From Hymenobacter negativus (GTDB lineage Bacteria; Bacteroidota; Bacteroidia; Cytophagales; Hymenobacteraceae): a stretch of 64,000 bases of DNA. A program made the translations under genes and the position numbers. The notes beneath the pieces are model-generated. The model was not told the DNA's origin, ran no database searches, and was given only the letters and a program-made list of their open reading frames with translations. The DNA is taken from positions 372,001 to 436,000 of the forward strand of contig NZ_JAGETZ010000004.1 of assembly GCF_017571495.1 (NCBI RefSeq). Direction: 5' to 3'. Positions within the stretch are counted from its first letter, which is position 1. Every line of letters begins with the position of its first letter. Positions 34,435 through 42,704 of this stretch are shown one piece after another.

Positions 34435-35925
34435 ATGAAATCAAAAATTGACCTGAAAATCATTATCGGCTTCGCCCTGGCTATTGGGGTACTGCTGCTC
34501 ACGGCGGCGGCCTCCTTCTGGAGCATCCGGGGCCTGGGTGTGCAAACCCGAAACGTAGAGCATACCTATCAGGTGCTTCAGGAAGTGGAATCGGTGACGG
34601 CCGTGCTCAAGGACGCGCAGGCGGGCACCCGGGGCTACTTGCTCACCGGCGACACGCTGTACCTGCGGCCCTACAGCATGGCCAGCGGCCAGCTCCCCGC
34701 CAGCCTGAAGCGCCTAGAAGAGCTGACCGTAGATAACCCCGCCCAGCGCGCACGCCTCGACTCGCTGCAGGAGTTGGTGGAGCAGGAGTTCCGCATTCTG
34801 CGCCCACTCACGGAAATCAAAAAATCCATGAGCCAGTCGGCCATGCAAACCCTGCTCGACACCGACCGCCAGACCCTGCGGCAGGTGCGCTTGCTCTACA
34901 CCCGCATCAAGCAGAATGAGCTGGCCCTGCTGGCCCAGCGCAGTGCCCTGCAGGACATATTTGAGAAAGCTACGCCGATTGTAGTCCTGATTTCGGCTGT
35001 GCTGGCGGTGCTGATTGTGGTGTGGCTGGTGATGAAAATCATCCAGGAGTTGGCCGACAACCGCCGCCTGCAAGCCGAGTTGGCCGAAATTAATGCTGAA
35101 GTCAGCCGCCGGATTGCTCAGATTAGGGAGCTGGCTGAGCAGGTGGTGCAGGGCGACTACACCGTGAAAATAACCGATACAACTGAAGACAACCTCGGTG
35201 GCCTGGCCGCCACCCTCAACCGCATGACCCTGACGCTGGATGCCAGCTTCAGCGCCCTCGAAAAGCGCAACCAGGAACTTGACCAGTTTGCCTACGTGGC
35301 CTCGCACGACCTAAAAGCCCCGCTACGGGGCGTGACGACTATTGTGAAGTGGATTGAGGACGAGCTGGCGGCTGAACTCTCGCCCCAGATGCGTACCTAC
35401 CTCAACCAGATGAAAGGCCGCCTTAGCCGGCTCGAAGACCTGATAAATGGCCTGCTGGCCTACGCCCGCGTGGGCCGTACCACCCAAACCCGCGAAACTG
35501 TGGACGTGAAGCAGCTGCTCCATGAAGTAGGCGACCTAGTGGTGCCCCCCGATTTTCGGCTTGAAATCGGCCCCGGCATGCCCACCTTCGAAACCGAGCG
35601 GTTGGGCTTGCAACAAGTGTTCACCAACTTGCTCTCGAATGCCGTGAAGTATCACCAGCGCGGTGCCGGCCACCTCGCAGTAACTTGTCAGGACGCAGGG
35701 AGCTATTACGAATTCCGGGTGCAGGACGACGGACCGGGAATTGCACCGGAATATCACCAGAAGATTTTCCTGCTTTTTCAGACCCTACGTGACCGCAACA
35801 CGGCGGAGAGCACGGGCATTGGCCTGAGCATTGTGCAGAAAATTATCAACGAGCAGCACGGCAGCATTCGCGTCGAATCGGCGGTGGGCCAGGGTGCAGG
35901 CTTTATCTTTACGTGGCCAAAATAA
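34435..35925 (+). CDS. CHASE3-HAMP sensor histidine kinase
   Basis: A 496-residue membrane kinase. N-terminal membrane segment (about 10-30); CHASE3 periplasmic domain (about 40-180) with LKDAQAGTRGYLLTGDTLYLRPY; second membrane segment (about 182-205); HAMP linker with EQVVQGDYTVKITDTTEDNLGGLAATLN (about 235-262); HisKA with the phosphorylated His in YVASHDLKAPLRGV (about 288-300); and HATPase_c with NLLSNAVKYH, VQDDGPGIAPEY and STGIGLSIVQKII. It senses an unknown extracytoplasmic cue. The CheY-like partner gene begins 190 nt downstream. Confidence 0.93.
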   Translation: MKSKIDLKIIIGFALAIGVLLLTAAASFWSIRGLGVQTRNVEHTYQVLQEVESVTAVLKDAQAGTRGYLLTGDTLYLRPYSMASGQLPASLKRLEELTVDNPAQRARLDSLQELVEQEFRILRPLTEIKKSMSQSAMQTLLDTDRQTLRQVRLLYTRIKQNELALLAQRSALQDIFEKATPIVVLISAVLAVLIVVWLVMKIIQELADNRRLQAELAEINAEVSRRIAQIRELAEQVVQGDYTVKITDTTEDNLGGLAATLNRMTLTLDASFSALEKRNQELDQFAYVASHDLKAPLRGVTTIVKWIEDELAAELSPQMRTYLNQMKGRLSRLEDLINGLLAYARVGRTTQTRETVDVKQLLHEVGDLVVPPDFRLEIGPGMPTFETERLGLQQVFTNLLSNAVKYHQRGAGHLAVTCQDAGSYYEFRVQDDGPGIAPEYHQKIFLLFQTLRDRNTAESTGIGLSIVQKIINEQHGSIRVESAVGQGAGFIFTWPK

Positions 35926-35935
35926 ACCCACTTGA

Positions 35936-36110
35936 ATATTGATTGGTGATGAATGGTTAATGATTATTAATCAACCGTTCATTATTGCTTGCAAATGGGT
36001 CAGGCCTCTATTTACCAACTAAAACGGTTCCATTAATTACTAATTGGCAATCATTCATCACCAGCCATTACCCATCAAATTAATCACTAAGCGTTAATCA
36101 TTAATCACTA
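35936..36110. repeat. AT-rich TTAATCA/GATTAAT repeat tract between kinase and regulator
   Basis: A roughly 175-nt stretch rich in TTAAT, GATTAT, CATTAAT and GGTGATGAATG units, direct and inverted (GGTGATGAATG near 35945, mirrored by CATTCATCACC near 36051). No gene or clear terminator. Similar in kind to the GAATGAA and TAGCTAT spacers. Confidence 0.5.
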
Positions 36111-36115
36111 AATCC

Positions 36116-36526
36116 ATGCGTTCTGTTTTACTAGTTGAAGACGATATTTTTGACACGATGACGGCGGAGAAATCCTTTGCCAAGTTCAATGTGCCGCACC
36201 AGCTACATACCGCTTTCAACGGCGAAGAAGCCCTTGACCTATTGCAAGGGCGCAACGGCGCTGCACCGCTGCGCCCCCTGCCCGAAGTTATTCTGCTGGA
36301 CCTGAACATGCCGCGCATGAACGGCATCGAATTCCTGACCGAGCTGCGGGCCAACCCCGAGCTTGCCCACATTCCGGTGTTCATCACCACTACATCCAGC
36401 ATGGATGTGGACCGCATCAATACCGACAAGCTGGGCGTGAGCGGCTATATTCTCAAGCCGCTGGACTTTGAAACCGGCAGCGACCTAGCCGACAGCCTCA
36501 GCCTGCTGGAAAAGCTCCTGAAGTAA
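36116..36526 (+). CDS. CheY-like response regulator (Rcp1-type)
   Basis: A 136-residue stand-alone receiver domain. VLLVEDDIFDTMTAEKSF has the acidic pair, VILLDLNMPRMNGIEFLTELR holds the phosphorylated Asp, FITTTSS the conserved Ser/Thr and YILKPLDFE the conserved Lys. The insertion between the second and third motif (ALDLLQGRNGAAPLRPLPEVI) and length are typical of the Rcp1 family that pairs with sensor or phytochrome-type kinases. It follows the CHASE3 kinase on the same strand and is the likely phosphoacceptor. No output domain, so it acts on a protein partner. Confidence 0.93.
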   Translation: MRSVLLVEDDIFDTMTAEKSFAKFNVPHQLHTAFNGEEALDLLQGRNGAAPLRPLPEVILLDLNMPRMNGIEFLTELRANPELAHIPVFITTTSSMDVDRINTDKLGVSGYILKPLDFETGSDLADSLSLLEKLLK

Positions 36527-36719
36527 GCGACTGAACCTCTGAAACTAGCCAGCGCTTCGCACGCATTTCAGGGGCTGAAAGCGGAATTTACAGTATCTGT
36601 TTTTCGTTCGCGGTTTGGGATATCGGCAGCCGGTTTACCAGCTTTGGGGGCCGGTTTGGCGTAATTCTGCCGAACGTTGGTACCTTGTTCGGCCTCCGGG
36701 CCTTCACCGCTGCCTTGCT

Positions 36720-37685
36720 ATGCTAAAAATTCCCATTCTTCTTCCAGCGCTGGCACTGAGCCTGCTGGGTGGGCGCGCCGCCAGGGCGCAAGACGATGCT
36801 CCGCGTCAGCTGGGAGCCCCGCCCGCCATGCCAGCTCCTGCCAAGCCCCGGGTAGCTCCGCCCCCACGCCAGCTCGACGCCGTGCCCGTGGCTCCGCCCG
36901 ATACTGCCCGCCGCGCTATCATTACGGCACCCCAGCCGGTTCCTACGCCTGCTCCGGCAGCTCCCGTGTACGCGCCCACGCCTGCGGGCCAGCTACCGGG
37001 CAATAATGCCCGCCCGACCCGCTTCCAGGTGGGGCTGAAAAACGGCATGGTGTACAGCGCCAACGATGTGGAAACAAAGAACCCGCTCTTCGGCCGCTCC
37101 TACCTGCTGCTGGACGGGCAGCGGAAGTTTGAACTGGCAGAAGTGGGTTTTTACGAAGATGAAACCGGGCACTACGTGCGCACCACGCTGCCCAACTCCT
37201 CGCGGGAGACTACGCTGCGACGCGAGAAAACCGGCCGCCTCAGCCTCTACTCCATCACCTCGACGCAGTATAGCTCGGGGCCGGGCGGCTTTGGCTACCC
37301 CGGCTATGGTGGGTACGGTTACGGTGGTTTTGGTGGCTACCCCTACGGCGGCTACCGCACCATCAAAACCGAGTATTTTTCCAAAGACAACGGCCCTATT
37401 CAGAACCTGACCTCCAAAAACCTGCTCCTGGCCACCCAGGACAATGCCGGTGCGCAACAGCTGCTGCTGGAGTCGCGGCGCTACCAGCAGCTTACCGTGG
37501 GCAGCTATGTGGCGGGCGGTGCTCTGCTACTCTACGGCCTCACCCAGACGCTACGGCCCGGCGTCAACGGCGTGTCGCCGATTACCTATCTGGCGCTGCC
37601 GGTGCTCATCGTGCCTATTGTGCTGCAAAGCAAGCAGGCCAACAACCAGCGGCAGGCCATTGCCCTGTACAACGCGGGGCGGTAG
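36720..37685 (+). CDS. Secreted Pro/Gly-rich hypothetical protein
   Basis: A 321-residue protein with a signal peptide (about 1-23, ending ARAQ), a Pro/Ala-rich linker (about 25-95) and a domain with RPTRFQVGLKNGMVYSANDVETKNPLFGRSYLLLDGQRKFELAEVGFYEDETGHYVRT that reads like a beta-rich sensor or SH3-like fold. A Gly/Tyr-rich stretch (GYPGYGGYGYGGFGGYPYGGY, about 200-220) resembles a flexible linker, and two hydrophobic segments near the C-terminus (about 265-283 and 290-307) may anchor it. No known family. The start at 36720 is set by the signal peptide. Confidence 0.65.
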   Translation: MLKIPILLPALALSLLGGRAARAQDDAPRQLGAPPAMPAPAKPRVAPPPRQLDAVPVAPPDTARRAIITAPQPVPTPAPAAPVYAPTPAGQLPGNNARPTRFQVGLKNGMVYSANDVETKNPLFGRSYLLLDGQRKFELAEVGFYEDETGHYVRTTLPNSSRETTLRREKTGRLSLYSITSTQYSSGPGGFGYPGYGGYGYGGFGGYPYGGYRTIKTEYFSKDNGPIQNLTSKNLLLATQDNAGAQQLLLESRRYQQLTVGSYVAGGALLLYGLTQTLRPGVNGVSPITYLALPVLIVPIVLQSKQANNQRQAIALYNAGR

Positions 37686-37721
37686 CAGCCCGACAAGCTG
37701 CATTTCCGCCGCAACCAAAGC

Positions 37722-37760
37722 AAGGTACTGCGAACCCCAGTCGGTGGTTTGCAGTACCTT
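37722..37760 (+). terminator. Hairpin before the endonuclease gene
   Basis: AAGGTACTGC (37722-37731) and GCAGTACCTT (37751-37760) are exact reverse complements, with additional AACC/GGTT pairing inside, followed by CTTTT and the ATG at 37766. It ends the upstream gene and may also limit expression of the next. Confidence 0.7.
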
Positions 37761-37765
37761 CTTTT

Positions 37766-38503
37766 ATGCCCGCTCCTATTGTTGTTGATGTTGATTTCGC
37801 AGCCCGCCAGGCCAAAGCCCTGCTGGTGCACGCCCGCCTGTGTGCCGAATACGGGGCTCCTTTTCCTTTCTTCAGCACCAAAGACCCGCTGAGCGAGCTG
37901 GTGAGTGCGCTGCTCTCCCACCGCACCAAAAACGCCGACTCGCACCGCGCCTACCAGGAGCTGCGGGCCACGTTTCCCACCTGGGAGGCCGTGCGCGACG
38001 CGCCTACTGAGGCCGTGCAGCATGCCATCCGGGCCTGCACCTGGCCTGAGCAGAAGGCTCCGCGCATTCAGGCTGTGCTGCGCGAAATCAGCCAGCGCTG
38101 CGGCACCGACGCGCCGTGCTCGCTCGATTTTCTGGCCGAAATGCCCATTCCCGAGGCGCGGGCTTGGCTGGAAAGCATCAGCGGGGTGGGGCCAAAAACC
38201 AGCGCAGCCACGCTGCTGTTCAGCACGCTACGCATCCCCGCCATGCCCGTTGATAGCCATCACCACCGCGTGGCTCAACGCCTGGGTCTCATCGGGCCGA
38301 AGGTGGGCGAAGGCCCGGCCCACAAGCTGCTCGAAGCCCTGCTTCCGCCCGGCTGGGACGCCCAGCAGGTATACGACCACCACGAAGCACTCATGTTTCA
38401 CGGTCAGAAGTGCTGCTACTTTAGCGGGCCGGCTTGTGGGCGCTGCGTGGTGCTGGACCAGTGTCCCTTCGGGCAGGCGCGCCTGGGCCGGACCGAAGAG
38501 TAG
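37766..38503 (+). CDS. Endonuclease III-like DNA glycosylase (HhH-GPD, 4Fe-4S)
   Basis: A 245-residue base-excision-repair glycosylase. The helix-hairpin-helix SISGVGPKTSAATLLF carries the catalytic lysine K144, and the aspartate is D163 in PVDSHHHRVAQRLG. The C-terminus has an iron-sulfur loop C-X6-C-X2-C-X5-C (within CYFSGPACGRCVVLDQC). The region around LLSHRTKNADSHRAYQELR is the usual Q41-type wedge site with changes. Substrate (oxidised pyrimidine vs adenine or alkylated base) is unresolved, because residues differ from classic Nth. ATG at 37766 follows a terminator stem by 5 nt. Confidence 0.88.
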   Translation: MPAPIVVDVDFAARQAKALLVHARLCAEYGAPFPFFSTKDPLSELVSALLSHRTKNADSHRAYQELRATFPTWEAVRDAPTEAVQHAIRACTWPEQKAPRIQAVLREISQRCGTDAPCSLDFLAEMPIPEARAWLESISGVGPKTSAATLLFSTLRIPAMPVDSHHHRVAQRLGLIGPKVGEGPAHKLLEALLPPGWDAQQVYDHHEALMFHGQKCCYFSGPACGRCVVLDQCPFGQARLGRTEE

Positions 38504-38505
38504 CG

Positions 38506-38513
38506 TATTTTCG
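38506..38513 (+). promoter_or_regulatory. -7-like box TATTTTCG, 7 nt before the ATG of the DUF167 gene
   Basis: One mismatch to TAnnTTTG, then 7 nt, then ATG at 38521. It starts 2 nt after the endonuclease stop. Confidence 0.4.
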
Positions 38514-38520
38514 CCGTCGC

Positions 38521-38799
38521 ATGGCCATTCTACACCTCAAAGCCAAGCCCGGCAGCCGCATCAATCAACTCCTTATTGGGCCCGATGGCACCGCCGTTGT
38601 TCGCCTCAATGCCCCCGCGCAGGAGGGCAAGGCCAATGCTGCCCTGCAAGCCTACCTGGCTACCACGTTCGGCATTGCCAAAAACCGGGTAACACTACTG
38701 GCTGGCCACACGTCGCCCTTCAAAAAAGTAGAACTGGCCGATGTGAGCAACGAGCAGCTTCAGCAGGTACTGGCCCGGTTGCGGAGTGCGGTTGATTGA
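38521..38799 (+). CDS. DUF167 (YggU) family protein
   Basis: A 92-residue protein with the DUF167 pattern: AILHLKAKPGSRINQLLIG, VVRLNAPAQEGKANAALQAYLATTFGIAKNRVTLLAGHTSPFKKVEL. The function of this conserved small family is unknown. The start at 38521 is chosen over an overlapping upstream ATG at 38434 inside the endonuclease gene. It follows the endonuclease gene by 17 nt and may be cotranscribed as well as separately started. Confidence 0.93.
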   Translation: MAILHLKAKPGSRINQLLIGPDGTAVVRLNAPAQEGKANAALQAYLATTFGIAKNRVTLLAGHTSPFKKVELADVSNEQLQQVLARLRSAVD

Positions 38800-38811
38800 T
38801 GCGATGAATTA

Positions 38812-40677
38812 CTATTTCTTCCGCTTCCAGCGGTAGTATTTGCGGTACCAGGTGGCAGTTTTCTTGAATAAGCTGCCAGCCGTTTCATTGGGAAACATGT
38901 TGACCCGAAACACCTGCATACGGTCGTCTTCCAGGTGCAGGCCGCCGGTGTCGGTGGCTACGCCGAAGGCAAAGCCGGCGGCCCGCACAGCTTCTTTCAC
39001 GTCCTCGTTGAGGTCGCCGTAGGGATAGGCGAAGCTCACAAGCTGGGTTTGCAGCGCGGCTTCCAGCGCCGTTTTGCTGCGCTGGATTTCGGCGGCAGCT
39101 TCGGGCAGTGGCAAGGTGGTCAGCCGGGGGTGCGACATGGTATGGGCTCCGATTTCCCAGCCTGCAGCCACGAAGGCTCGTTTTTGGGCCGCGTCCATGA
39201 TTTCGGAGCGGGGTTCGGAGGGGTCGAAGTCGGCATCCCAGCGGTTGTAGCGCACGTCGAAATCACCGAGCAAGTAGAGCACGCCGCGGTAGCCGTATTG
39301 TTGCATCAGCGGCAGCAGGTTGGTGTAATTATCGGTGTAGCCGTCGTCGAAAGTGAGGATGATGGGGCGGGGCGGGAAGTCGGTCAGGGGCCGCTCGCCA
39401 CTGGCAAATTGCAGGTAGTCGACGAAGGTGATGGGTGTCAGCTTGTGCTGCTTGAAGTAAGCCAGGTGCTTTTCAAAGTTCTCCTTCGTGACGTAAATCT
39501 GGTGCTTGGTGGCCAGTGGCGCGTCAGGAATTTTGTGGTACATGAGCACTGGAATGAAATTCGGCACGGCCTTACGCATGCGAGCGGCCTGGTAGGTTTC
39601 GAGAACCCGCGCAGCCACCGTGGCCAAGCTGTAGCGCGCCCGTACCCGCTGGCATAGCGCCGCAGCCACGGGCTGCGGCGCTAGCAGAAAGGCTCGCGCA
39701 TCGGCCAGCAAGGTCGCAAAATCGACCTCTGAAGGAGATTGCCGGGCCGAAATATCGCCGAAATTGGAAGCCGCAGCGGTAGCAAACGTAGCCTCCGTTA
39801 CCAGGCCTGCGTAGCTGGATTCGCCTAGTGCCAGTACGGCCCGTCCGGCCCCCAACGCCTCGATAGCCACGCGCCCTGCACCAATGACCAAGCTAGTACG
39901 GGCCAGCCAACCAACCACATCCTTAGTAAACCCTACTACTTCGATGCGCTCCCCAAACTCGGCCTGCACCTGCGCAAGGGCCGCCTTACCCGCGGCCGGC
40001 AGATGCTCCAGCTCGCCGCCGATGAGTGCCAGCCGCAGCGCGGTAAATTCCCGCAATAGCGTCGGAAATACCTGCTGCAACAGCGCCGCCGCCCGCTCCC
40101 CTTTCCCTCCATTAAAACGACCAATAAACGCGAGGCGTAATGGCTCACCTGAGGAATTGTTTGTGCCAGCAACGTCAGCGACAGCACTGGCGAATTCCTC
40201 ATTCTGAAAGGTTATTCCGTTGGGAATTTCCACGATTTTGGCGGGCGCCATCTTCACTTCCGTTATCAGATGCTCGCGCAGGTTGCCGCAAATGGCAATA
40301 ACGGTATCGCCGTAGATGTCGAACAGGGAAGTGGATGCGTGTAGGTGCTGGCGGCCGTGCACGGTGCTCACCAGTGGCACTTTGAGGCCGCGCAGGGCCA
40401 CGTAGCTCACCCAACTGGCCGCCCGTGAGTGCGCGTGCACAACGTCAATATGTTCGGTTTGGATGAGCTGGCGAATGAGCCGGGCATTGCGCAGGCGCTG
40501 GCCGTAGCGCCGGTTGCCGATGGGCGCTTGCACCTGGGTAGCACCGGTGGGAAGCTGGTCGGAATCAGCCACCAGCCACACGGCGTGGCCCTGGGCACGG
40601 TGAGCTTCGGCCAAAGACACGGCGTAGGCAACAGAACCCGCAAAGAACTCAGCCGATAGAACGTGGAGAATGCGCAT
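38812..40677 (-). CDS. GT4 glycosyltransferase fused to polysaccharide deacetylase
   Basis: A 621-residue fusion. Residues 1 to about 365 are a GT-B glycosyltransferase of family 4: MRILHVLSAEFFAGSVAYAVSLAEAHRAQGH, HAHSRAASWVSY, VPLVSTVHGRQHLH, IPNGITFQNEEFASA and FIGRFNGGKGERAAALLQQVFP. A short linker leads to a NodB/CE4 deacetylase from about 372: PVLMYHKIPDAPL, ILTFDDGYTDNYTNLLPLMQQYGYRG, AAGWEIGAHTMSHPRLTTLPL and FAYPYGDLNEDVKEAVRAAG, with the TFDDG and HTxSH metal motifs. No signal peptide, so both activities would face the cytosol. A -7 box TACCTTTG lies 4 nt before the ATG. Probably works in surface glycan building. Confidence 0.9.
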   Translation of the reverse strand: MRILHVLSAEFFAGSVAYAVSLAEAHRAQGHAVWLVADSDQLPTGATQVQAPIGNRRYGQRLRNARLIRQLIQTEHIDVVHAHSRAASWVSYVALRGLKVPLVSTVHGRQHLHASTSLFDIYGDTVIAICGNLREHLITEVKMAPAKIVEIPNGITFQNEEFASAVADVAGTNNSSGEPLRLAFIGRFNGGKGERAAALLQQVFPTLLREFTALRLALIGGELEHLPAAGKAALAQVQAEFGERIEVVGFTKDVVGWLARTSLVIGAGRVAIEALGAGRAVLALGESSYAGLVTEATFATAAASNFGDISARQSPSEVDFATLLADARAFLLAPQPVAAALCQRVRARYSLATVAARVLETYQAARMRKAVPNFIPVLMYHKIPDAPLATKHQIYVTKENFEKHLAYFKQHKLTPITFVDYLQFASGERPLTDFPPRPIILTFDDGYTDNYTNLLPLMQQYGYRGVLYLLGDFDVRYNRWDADFDPSEPRSEIMDAAQKRAFVAAGWEIGAHTMSHPRLTTLPLPEAAAEIQRSKTALEAALQTQLVSFAYPYGDLNEDVKEAVRAAGFAFGVATDTGGLHLEDDRMQVFRVNMFPNETAGSLFKKTATWYRKYYRWKRKK

Positions 40678-40681
40678 GCCG

Positions 40682-40689
40682 CAAAGGTA
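40682..40689 (-). promoter_or_regulatory. -7 box TACCTTTG, 4 nt before the glycosyltransferase ATG
   Basis: Exact TAnnTTTG on the minus strand (40689-40682), then CGGC, then ATG at 40677. It implies a leaderless transcript. Confidence 0.6.
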
Positions 40690-40754
40690 TTGCCTTGCCG
40701 AACGTCGGCGGCCCGGTCCGACGGCCCGGGCATCCTACTAGCTGAGCAAAAGGT

Positions 40755-40762
40755 TATATTTG
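40755..40762 (+). promoter_or_regulatory. -7 box TATATTTG, 4 nt before the lipoprotein ATG
   Basis: Exact TAnnTTTG, then AAGC, then ATG at 40767. Opposed to the box at 40682-40689 in an 89-bp divergent gap. Confidence 0.6.
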
Positions 40763-40766
40763 AAGC

Positions 40767-41288
40767 ATGACAACCTGCTGGCCCACGGGCATATTCGCAC
40801 TAGCGCTTTTAATGATTGCGACGGCCTGCCAGCGGGCCCCCTACCGCTACCAGCCCCTGCCCGATGCCGCGGCTACTACCAGTGTTGGAACTACGCCGCA
40901 GCTGCTGTTTCTGTCGTTTCGGATGAGTACGGCTGCTACCGGCACGCACCAGTTGGAGCCGCTGATGCTAAAAGCCACGCCAGGCCAAGCCAATCCCGCG
41001 GCCGATGATGAGGAACCCTCCGGGACGTCTTACCTCCTGCTCTCGCAGCTGGATGCCGCCAATGCGCCCTGCGGCCCGTCCCGCAAGCTGCCGCACCCGC
41101 TGCTGCAGGATGTGGAAGCCCCAGCCGCTCCCGGCACCGGCGCCATGCAGCGCCACACTATCTCCCTGGCCCAGGCCGAGTTTTTCGTGCGGGTGGCCCG
41201 CCAGCCCAAGGCCCGCGCCGTGCGGCTGGAAGAGGTTGGGCCAGCCGCCATATCCCCTATTTCCGTCACATTCCCACTGCCAAATTAG
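40767..41288 (+). CDS. Hypothetical lipoprotein
   Basis: A 173-residue protein with a lipoprotein signal (hydrophobic residues about 8-20, lipobox IATAC). The mature part includes QLLFLSFRMSTAATGTHQLEPLMLKATPGQ and HTISLAQAEFFVRVARQPKARAVRLEEVG, and looks like a small beta-rich domain; no family recognised. It lies 6 nt before the secreted M64 peptidase gene, so the two are probably cotranscribed and may act together at the cell surface. Confidence 0.75.
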   Translation: MTTCWPTGIFALALLMIATACQRAPYRYQPLPDAAATTSVGTTPQLLFLSFRMSTAATGTHQLEPLMLKATPGQANPAADDEEPSGTSYLLLSQLDAANAPCGPSRKLPHPLLQDVEAPAAPGTGAMQRHTISLAQAEFFVRVARQPKARAVRLEEVGPAAISPISVTFPLPN

Positions 41289-41294
41289 CTTCCC

Positions 41295-42704
41295 ATGAAA
41301 AACTTTTTACTGTTATTGAGCTGTGCGCTGCTGTTGGCCCTGCCCGGCCGGGCCCAGGTATTTCCAGTGGATACCCTCATCAAAAATGGCCCGCTGAACA
41401 ACCGCATCAACCTTGTTTTCGTGGGCGATGGCTACCAGGCCAATCAGATGAGTACCTACCTGGCCGATGTGAACCGGGCGGTATCGGCTATTTTTCAGCA
41501 ACCACCGTTTTCACAGTACCAGCAGTATTTCAACGTGTTTGCTATTCGCGTGCCCTCCACGCAGTCGGGCACGAAGCACCCGCGCACGGCGAGCGACTGC
41601 ACCACTGTGCCCAACTTCGGGATAGCCAACCCCACCACGTATTTTAACACCACATTTGATTCGGGCAACATCCACCGGCTGATTGTGACCAGCGGACAGA
41701 GCGCGCTGGGCTCGGTGCTGGCCGCCAGCTTTCCGCAGTACACCAAGGCCATTGTGATGGTGAATAGCCCGGAATACGGCGGCTCGGGTGGGTCCATCAT
41801 CACGATGACGGCCAATACTTCGGCCCCGGAAGTCATGATTCATGAGATGGGTCACACCTTCGGCGCACTGGCCGACGAGTACTGGGCCGGCCAGCAATAC
41901 GCCGCCGAAAAGCCCAACATGACCCAGCCGGCCGTGGTAACGCCGTTGCGCTGGCAGAGTTGGGTGGGCCTGAATGGTGTGGGCAACTACCCTTTCGCCG
42001 CCACCGAAAATCCCGCCTGGAGCCGCCCGCACCAAAACTGCAAAATGCGCTTTCTGGGCGTACCCTTTTGCAGCGTCTGCATCGAAACACTGATTGAGCG
42101 CACCCACGCCGCGGCCCGCGGCCTGCAGGGCTACACCCCCACCAATACCACCATCAGCAACCCTACGCAGGACATCACCTTCCGCCTCGACCTGCTGCAG
42201 CCCAACCCCAATACCCTAAAAGTGACCTGGAAGCGCGATGGCGTGGTATTCAACCGAAATACCGCTGTGGTGCGTGTAGGCACAACCCTGCTCACGGGCG
42301 GTCCGCACATCATTCGGGCCGAAGTGGTGGATACCACTGCGCTCAGCAAAAACGTCAGCCACAACACGGCGCACCGCTACGTGGTGGAATGGAACGTGCA
42401 AAACACTGTGACGGGCACCCGGCTCGACGCCAGCACCGCCGAGTATAAAATTGAAACTTATCCCAACCCGGTCACTGATGTGCTAAACCTTTCCTACACC
42501 CTCTCGCGCGCCACCGACGTGCGCCTGGTGGTGCTGGATGCCGCCGGCCGCCGCGTGAAAACCCTCACCAAAGCCCGCCAGGCTGCCGGCACCTATGACT
42601 ACCAGCTGCACACCGAAGAATTAGGGCTTCGGCAGGCTGGGGTGTACACCCTGTTGGTTGAAATTGACGGTTTGCCCACCACCCGCCAGTTGGTGAAGCA
42701 GTAG
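41295..42704 (+). CDS. Secreted M64 (IgA peptidase-type) metallopeptidase with T9SS sorting domain
   Basis: A 469-residue secreted zinc peptidase. The signal peptide spans 1-20 (cut after GRAQ). LINLVFVGDGYQANQMS-like start of the domain (INLVFVGDGY) leads to the zinc site HEMGHTFGALADEY (H183, E184, H187 and the downstream Asp), and NPAWSRPHQNCKMRFLGVPFCSVC follows, with conserved cysteines. After a linker, the C-terminus (from about 388: IETYPNPVTDVLNLSYTLS..., ending TLLVEIDGLPTTRQLVKQ) is a type A sorting domain for the type IX secretion system. It is therefore exported and possibly anchored at the surface. Its 3' end overlaps the convergent L,D-transpeptidase gene by 84 nt. Confidence 0.92.
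   Translation: MKNFLLLLSCALLLALPGRAQVFPVDTLIKNGPLNNRINLVFVGDGYQANQMSTYLADVNRAVSAIFQQPPFSQYQQYFNVFAIRVPSTQSGTKHPRTASDCTTVPNFGIANPTTYFNTTFDSGNIHRLIVTSGQSALGSVLAASFPQYTKAIVMVNSPEYGGSGGSIITMTANTSAPEVMIHEMGHTFGALADEYWAGQQYAAEKPNMTQPAVVTPLRWQSWVGLNGVGNYPFAATENPAWSRPHQNCKMRFLGVPFCSVCIETLIERTHAAARGLQGYTPTNTTISNPTQDITFRLDLLQPNPNTLKVTWKRDGVVFNRNTAVVRVGTTLLTGGPHIIRAEVVDTTALSKNVSHNTAHRYVVEWNVQNTVTGTRLDASTAEYKIETYPNPVTDVLNLSYTLSRATDVRLVVLDAAGRRVKTLTKARQAAGTYDYQLHTEELGLRQAGVYTLLVEIDGLPTTRQLVKQ

Noticed and set aside
37755-37762. TACCTTCT as a -7 promoter box for the endonuclease gene
   Set aside because: This sequence is the right arm of the terminator hairpin at 37722-37760, so the resemblance is explained by the stem.
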